In this document: positions 33,677 through 37,882 of the stretch, piece by piece
Layout: every line of letters begins with the position of its first letter
How positions within the stretch are numbered: the first letter of the stretch is position 1
NCBI GenBank assembly: GCA_020725805.1
Contig: DYEF01000027.1
Coordinates: forward strand, 1 to 37,882
DNA from: Bdellovibrio sp.
GTDB taxonomy: Bacteria; Myxococcota; SpSt-1050
Reading direction: 5' to 3'
DNA: 37,882 nucleotides
Translations under genes and position numbers: made by a program
The notes under the pieces: generated by a model
Database searches by the model: none
Seen by the model: the letters and a program-made list of their open reading frames with translations, nothing else
Told to the model about the DNA's origin: nothing

Positions 33677-34900
33677 ATGAGAATATTAGTTTCAGCATTT
33701 GGTTGTGCTCCCAATTGGGGATCTGAAGTGGCTGTTGGTTGGAATTATGTTAAGGAGTTGGATAAAATACATGAGCTGGATGTAATTGTGGAATCTGGCT
33801 TTAAAGGTAGAATTGAGGAATATGTAAATAATTATAATGAACCTCGGTGTAATTTCCATTTCATTGATATCGGTGATGAAGGAAGATCTCTAGCTCCAAG
33901 ACAGGGGAACTGGTTGTTTTACTATTATTATAGAAAGTGGCAATTAAAAGTGTATAAATATGTTATTGATCTCATGCATAGAAAGAAGTTTGATATAATA
34001 CATCATTTAAATTTAACAGGATATAGAGAGCCAGGCTTTTTATGGATGTTGAGAGATATCCCATATGTTCATGGACCTATTAGTGGTTTTCAGCAATTTC
34101 CAACATCTTACCTTGATATATTGAGTTATAAAGAGAAGATATATGAATTAACTAGAAATGTAATAAATTACATTCAATCGCGGTACCATAAAAGGTTTAT
34201 TAATGCAATAAATAGAGCAGATGCTGTGTTGGCTGGTACTAGATATGACCAAAAAATAATCAAAAAAACATTTGGTATTGATTCTATTGTGGTGCCTGTA
34301 AATGGAACTTTTGAACGTAAACAATTACCTGAAAGGATTATTAATGAAACAATTAATGTTATATGGATAGGAAAGTATTTATCAAGAAAAGCCTTACTAA
34401 TTGCTATAAGGGCAGTTGGGGAGGCTATAAAGAAAAATAGAAATATATATTTTCATATTGTTGGTGTTGAGGAGAAATTTAAGAAAAATGTAGATTTGAT
34501 GATAAATATGTATGCTTCTTTCGATAATTGTATAAACTATGGTGTGCTTGAATATAATAAAACTCATGATTTGCTTGCTAGGTGTGATATTTTGTTTTTT
34601 ACAAGTCTTCAGGATAGTACACCATCGGTGATTATGGAAGCACTTACATTTGGTGTTCCTGTAGTATGTCATGATATATATGGTATGGGAGATGTTATAG
34701 ATGAGAGCTGTGGAGTTAAAATTTCTGTTATTGATAGTAATACAAGTATAAGAAAATTTAGTGAAATATTAATTGAACTATCTAATAATAAAGATTTATT
34801 GCTTAGGTTGTCTATTGGTGCTAAAAAGAGATCTGAATTGTTTACATGGGAAAAAAACGCTAAAATAATTAATAATATATATGAATCAATAGCAAAATAG
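33677..34900 (+). CDS. Glycosyltransferase, GT4 family (SAxxCxPxxGSE subgroup)
   Basis: The 407-residue protein begins MRILVSAFGCAPNWGSEVAVGWNYV, the N-terminal pattern of a GT4 subgroup common in EPS clusters. FDIIHHLNLTGYREPGFLW, PYVHGPISGFQQFP and IWIGKYLSRKALLIAIRAV follow. The C-terminal part has LQDSTPSVIMEALTFGVPVVCHDIYGMGDVI, the EX7E-like donor-binding stretch in which the first Glu is replaced by Asp. ATG 33677 follows AAAGGA by nine bases; ATG 33671 and TTG 33659 are alternatives. Donor and acceptor unknown. Confidence 0.85.
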   Translation: MRILVSAFGCAPNWGSEVAVGWNYVKELDKIHELDVIVESGFKGRIEEYVNNYNEPRCNFHFIDIGDEGRSLAPRQGNWLFYYYYRKWQLKVYKYVIDLMHRKKFDIIHHLNLTGYREPGFLWMLRDIPYVHGPISGFQQFPTSYLDILSYKEKIYELTRNVINYIQSRYHKRFINAINRADAVLAGTRYDQKIIKKTFGIDSIVVPVNGTFERKQLPERIINETINVIWIGKYLSRKALLIAIRAVGEAIKKNRNIYFHIVGVEEKFKKNVDLMINMYASFDNCINYGVLEYNKTHDLLARCDILFFTSLQDSTPSVIMEALTFGVPVVCHDIYGMGDVIDESCGVKISVIDSNTSIRKFSEILIELSNNKDLLLRLSIGAKKRSELFTWEKNAKIINNIYESIAK

Positions 34901-35009
34901 GTTTTGCAAAATTTATTTATTAAAATGATAATACCAATGTTAATTTATATTAATATGAACGATAAATCTAAAATATTTTGTAATGTAAGTGTTAAAATTA
35001 TGTAGAAAC

Positions 35010-35777
35010 ATGTGCTATACTGAAAATATTTCAATACTTATTGTTTCCTGTGATAAATATCAAGATATGTGGGAACCATATTTTTTCTTGTTTGATAAAA
35101 ATTGGAGTAATTGTCCATATAAAGTATATTTGATGACTAATTATCTAAAACCAGATTTGGCAAAAATTGGAATAATTAATGTAGGCGAAGATATTTCATG
35201 GTCTGATAATTTGGCTTATTCATTAAAAAAAATAAAAAGTAAATATGTATTTATTCTTCTTGACGATTTCTTTATAGTAGATACCGTTAAAAACGATCAA
35301 GTTGTGCAAGTTGTCAACTGGGCAATTGATAATGATGTAGATTACTTACATTTATTTAGATATCCGAGACCAAAAAAATTGATTTGCAATAATATTGGAA
35401 TTATTCCAGCACGTACAATGTATAGAGTTTCGACTATATCAAGCTTATTTAAAAAAGAAGTTTTATCGAATTTGCTGGACGAAAAAGAATCAGCGTGGGA
35501 TTTTGAAATAAAAGGCTCTTTAAGGTCTAAAAATTATAACGAATTTTATTCTGTAGATGATGATTTAATACCTGTTGTTAACGGTGTGATAAGAGGTAAG
35601 TGGAATAGAAAGATAATTAAATATTTTAAGAAAAATAAAATTAGCTATTGTTCTAATCGTCCTGTTCTCTCAGTAAGAGAACAAATTCTTTATGAATTGA
35701 GTATTTTGCGGTCAAAAATCTTTTCTTTTTTACCTTATAATGTTCAAGTAAGTTTAAGAAATTTATTTAGGAGTTAA
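35010..35777 (+). CDS. Putative GT-A-type glycosyltransferase
   Basis: The 255-residue protein (262 if GTG 34989 is the start) opens ENISILIVSCDKYQDMWEPYFFLF, followed by YKVYLMTNY and DNLAYSLKKIKSKYVFILLDDFFIVD. The LLDDFF motif is in the position of the DxD metal/nucleotide site of GT-A folds. It resembles a family of uncharacterised capsule-locus proteins with this opening, so a transferase is likely but unproven; specificity unknown. It ends with a basic helix (ILRSKIFSFLPYNVQVSLRNLFRS) that may touch the membrane. No ribosome binding site was found for either start. It is followed after three bases by the sugar dehydratase gene. Confidence 0.65.
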   Translation: MCYTENISILIVSCDKYQDMWEPYFFLFDKNWSNCPYKVYLMTNYLKPDLAKIGIINVGEDISWSDNLAYSLKKIKSKYVFILLDDFFIVDTVKNDQVVQVVNWAIDNDVDYLHLFRYPRPKKLICNNIGIIPARTMYRVSTISSLFKKEVLSNLLDEKESAWDFEIKGSLRSKNYNEFYSVDDDLIPVVNGVIRGKWNRKIIKYFKKNKISYCSNRPVLSVREQILYELSILRSKIFSFLPYNVQVSLRNLFRS

Positions 35778-35780
35778 TAT

Positions 35781-36959
35781 ATGATTCCATTAATGAAATT
35801 TACTTTTATCAATGAGTATGAAACCAAAGAAGAACTAATTGAATTTATTAGAAAAACGAGTAAGTTTAGTATGGGAGAAAAGTGTTTAGAGTTTGAACAG
35901 GGGTTTTCAAGATTTCAAGGTAGAAGGTATTCAGTCTTATTCAATAGTGGAGCTAGTGCAAATCTTGCTCTGCTTCAATCGTTAAAAAATTTAGGAAGGA
36001 TAAAGGAAGGAGATAATGTAGGGTTTTCTGCACTTACTTGGGCTACAAACGTTATGCCTATTATACAAATTGGTTTGAATCCAATACCTGTTGATTGTTC
36101 TGTAAATACATTAAATGTAATGAGTAATAATTTACTAGCGACATTGGAAAAGTATAAACTAAGAGTTTTGTTTATAACAAATGCCCTTGGTTTTGCTGGC
36201 GATTTGTTAAATATTAAAGAAATTTGCAATGAGAGGGGAATAATACTGATCGAGGATAATTGTGAGTCATTAGGTACAGAGTTGTATGGGACTAAAACCG
36301 GTAATTTTGGATTAGCTTCAACGTTTTCGTTTTTTGTTGCTCACCATATGTCCACTATTGAAGGGGGAATGGTATCAACTGATGATGAAGAGTTGTATGA
36401 TATGTTAATTATTGTAAGAGCTAATGGCTGGGATCGTAATCTAAGACATGATAAACAAATCAGATTAAGAAAAGCACATAATATTTTAAGTGAGTTTGAA
36501 GCTAAATATACATTTTACGATTTAGCTTTTAATATGAGACCAACCGAAATAACAGGATTTTTAGGCTTAACGCAATTAAAATATTTATCGCAGAATATTG
36601 AGAAGAGGAATCAAAATTATCAATTAATAGAAGCGGTAATAGAGAAAAACAGCGATCTAATACTTATTTCTCACGAACATATATCTAAGCTTTCCCCTTT
36701 TGCAACTGTAATTGTTTGCAAAAGTAAAGAACTTAGGGATAAATATTTATATCGATTTTCCGGAGCAGGAATAGAAATTAGACCAGTGATTGCCGGAAAT
36801 ATCCAAAGACAGCCATTTTTTAAAAAATACATTAACATAAATGTTGATTTACCAAGTACAGATTTTATTCATTATTGTGGTTTTTATTGTGGTAACTATC
36901 CAGAGTTGACAGATATGGATATTGAAACTATTATAAGCTGTCTTCATAAATTAGATTAA
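35781..36959 (+). CDS. ColD-like PLP-dependent 4-keto-6-deoxysugar 3-dehydratase (DegT/DnrJ fold)
   Basis: The 392-residue protein is a DegT/DnrJ/EryC1-fold enzyme (FSMGEKCLEFEQGFSRFQ, SGASANLALLQSL, ILIEDNCESLGTELYG). In the PLP site the normal Schiff-base lysine is replaced: STFSFFVAHHMSTIEGGM has His188 where aminotransferases have Lys. This is the signature of ColD (GDP-4-keto-6-deoxymannose 3-dehydratase) and of the CDP-sugar 3-dehydrases (E1/RfbH). Length and absence of the Fe-S cysteines favour ColD over E1. The product would be a 3,6-dideoxysugar such as colitose or a relative. A GDP- or CDP-sugar 4,6-dehydratase is not in this window. It precedes the GT26 gene by four bases. Confidence 0.88.
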   Translation: MIPLMKFTFINEYETKEELIEFIRKTSKFSMGEKCLEFEQGFSRFQGRRYSVLFNSGASANLALLQSLKNLGRIKEGDNVGFSALTWATNVMPIIQIGLNPIPVDCSVNTLNVMSNNLLATLEKYKLRVLFITNALGFAGDLLNIKEICNERGIILIEDNCESLGTELYGTKTGNFGLASTFSFFVAHHMSTIEGGMVSTDDEELYDMLIIVRANGWDRNLRHDKQIRLRKAHNILSEFEAKYTFYDLAFNMRPTEITGFLGLTQLKYLSQNIEKRNQNYQLIEAVIEKNSDLILISHEHISKLSPFATVIVCKSKELRDKYLYRFSGAGIEIRPVIAGNIQRQPFFKKYININVDLPSTDFIHYCGFYCGNYPELTDMDIETIISCLHKLD

Positions 36960-36963
36960 TAAT

Positions 36964-37734
36964 ATGAGTGAGAAGATATTAAATTTTAATGTTTTTGATG
37001 GTGATCTTAATAGGTGGATTACTGAGTTAGTTAACAAGTATATACTAAATAATACATCCAGAGCATTATATTTTGTTCAATTAAATCCTCATTCTTTCGA
37101 GGTTTCTCTTAAGGATGAAATTTTTTATAATGCAGTAAAAAACGCTGATTTTGTGTTTCCTGATGGTATCGGAATTGTTTTAGCGTCTAGAATATTAAGT
37201 GGAAAAATTATTAGACGAATAAGCGGTTATGATATATTTATTAACTTAAGTCATTATTTGAATACATATAAAGAACAAAAATTTTCATATTTTTTTTTGG
37301 GAAGTAACGAAAATACTTTGAATAAAATTATTACAAAAATGTCATATGATTTTCCTAATATAAAAGTCGCTGGTGTGTTTGCGCCACCTTTTAAAGATGA
37401 ATTTAATTATAATGAAATAGAAATTATGTTAGATAGAATAAATGAATCTAAAGCTGACGTGTTGTGGATAGGAATGACAGCACCAAAACAAGAGAAATGG
37501 GCATTCCTGAATAAAGATAAACTGAATGTAAAATTGATAGCTCCTGTCGGAGCCGTATTTGATTATTACGTGGGAAATGTTGTTTTGGCTCCAAAGTGGA
37601 TAAGAAATAACGGATTTGAGTGGCTTTTTAGGTTTTTACAAGAACCAAAAAGATTATTTTATAGAAATTTTATAACTAGTCCTAAATTCTTGTTTAGAGT
37701 TATTTCGTATAAAATTAAAAGTTATTTCACATAA
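36964..37734 (+). CDS. WecG/TagA/CpsF-family glycosyltransferase (GT26)
   Basis: The 256-residue protein matches the WecG/TagA family: YFVQLNPHSFEVSLKDEIFYNAVKNADFVFPDGIGIV near the start, FFLGSNENTLNKI, then LWIGMTAPKQEKWAF and LIAPVGAVFDYYVG. The end WLFRFLQEPKRLFYRNF is the family membrane-contact tail. These enzymes add the second sugar (in characterised cases N-acetylmannosamine or its acid) to the lipid-linked sugar in teichoic acid, ECA or capsule assembly. It is the last AT-rich gene of the cassette; the next gene shows host-like composition and a strong AAGGAG. Confidence 0.92.
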   Translation: MSEKILNFNVFDGDLNRWITELVNKYILNNTSRALYFVQLNPHSFEVSLKDEIFYNAVKNADFVFPDGIGIVLASRILSGKIIRRISGYDIFINLSHYLNTYKEQKFSYFFLGSNENTLNKIITKMSYDFPNIKVAGVFAPPFKDEFNYNEIEIMLDRINESKADVLWIGMTAPKQEKWAFLNKDKLNVKLIAPVGAVFDYYVGNVVLAPKWIRNNGFEWLFRFLQEPKRLFYRNFITSPKFLFRVISYKIKSYFT

Positions 37735-37742
37735 GGAGATAT

Positions 37743-37882
37743 ATGAACAGAGACATAGCCGTTATTGGTTCAGGTTACTGGGGGAAGAATATTGTCAGAA
37801 ATATGTATGAACTCGGAAGGCTCAGATATGTATGTGACAGCAATTCTGAACTATTAAAGGAGATAAAGGCAAAGTATCCTGA
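37743..37882 (+). CDS. Gfo/Idh/MocA-type oxidoreductase, 5' part (WlbA/WbpB-like)
   Basis: Only the first 46 codons are in the window; the frame is open at the end. MNRDIAVIGSGYWGKNIVRN is the N-terminal Rossmann start of the Gfo/Idh/MocA family, in the form seen in nucleotide-sugar 3-dehydrogenases such as WlbA/WbpB that oxidise UDP-GlcNAcA. AAGGAG lies five bases before the ATG. Codon use is host-like, so this is taken as the conserved right flank of the cassette. Confidence 0.85.
   Translation, partial: MNRDIAVIGSGYWGKNIVRNMYELGRLRYVCDSNSELLKEIKAKYP

Larger units (their letters stand above)
24700..37735 (+). other. AT-rich polysaccharide biosynthesis cassette (genomic island)
   Basis: From about 24703 to 37735 the sequence is visibly AT-rich, with runs of A/T codons. 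Genes lack the strong GGAGG sites common outside, and all thirteen genes lie on the plus strand. Composition changes sharply at both ends, inside a truncated oxidoreductase on the left and at the Gfo/Idh gene on the right. Content: acyltransferase, Wzx, Wzy, glycosyltransferases, an amidotransferase and a sugar dehydratase. There are no transposases, so exchange by homologous recombination in the flanks is the likely route. Confidence 0.7.

Overview
The window looks like a Gram-negative bacterium. It has outer-membrane beta-barrels ending in an aromatic residue, many lipoproteins and signal-peptide proteins, and a polysaccharide cluster. Asp-rich and Cys-rich lipoproteins, a DUF4388 response regulator and secreted proteins with InlB-like repeats suggest a deltaproteobacterial or Myxococcota-like lineage of moderate to low GC. 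That placement is inference from gene style only. Host genes usually carry a strong GGAGG/AAGGAG ribosome binding site, and TGA is an ordinary stop codon.

Positions 1-9200: the 3' end of a lamin-tail-domain surface protein, a clear terminator, a TerC/Alx membrane transporter, then two divergently oriented secreted hydrolases: a papain-like protease with four beta-repeats and a Cys-containing tail, and a GH16 glucanase lipoprotein with a long Asp-rich linker. A MaoC hydratase follows the glucanase, then an organophosphate:phosphate antiporter-type transporter.

Positions 9200-20250: a coupled beta-propeller/beta-barrel pair (minus); an M1 metallopeptidase with a DUF2007 membrane protein (plus); an apparent operon of an Ig-like, calcium-motif lipoprotein, a REC-DUF4388-DnaJ-TPR regulator and a GPH-type sugar transporter (plus); a DUF192 lipoprotein with a Cys-rich lipoprotein (minus); and a Sir2 deacylase (plus).

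Positions 20250-37882: a polysaccharide locus. On the minus strand lie an EPS-type outer-membrane barrel, a small periplasmic helical protein and a nucleotide-sugar epimerase. On the plus strand a specialised NusG-like antiterminator leads the biosynthetic run: acyltransferase (interrupted by a stop), Wzx, an AsnB-like amidotransferase, a GT4, Wzy, three more GT4, a GT-A-like protein, a ColD-like sugar 3-dehydratase, a WecG/TagA GT26 and the start of a Gfo/Idh/MocA dehydrogenase. From about 24.70 to 37.73 kb the DNA is strikingly AT-rich, with weak or absent ribosome binding sites. Host-like composition resumes at the Gfo/Idh gene. On the left the change falls inside a truncated FAD-oxidoreductase gene. 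This is best read as an exchangeable antigen/EPS cassette placed between conserved flanks.

Two dispersed intergenic sequences also stand out: a 9-bp YYGYTCAAA repeat at three sites, and a longer element (GTGCCAGGTA and/or TTAACTTGTTGA) upstream of three plus-strand transcription units. I saw no tRNA, rRNA, CRISPR array, transposase or recognisable riboswitch.
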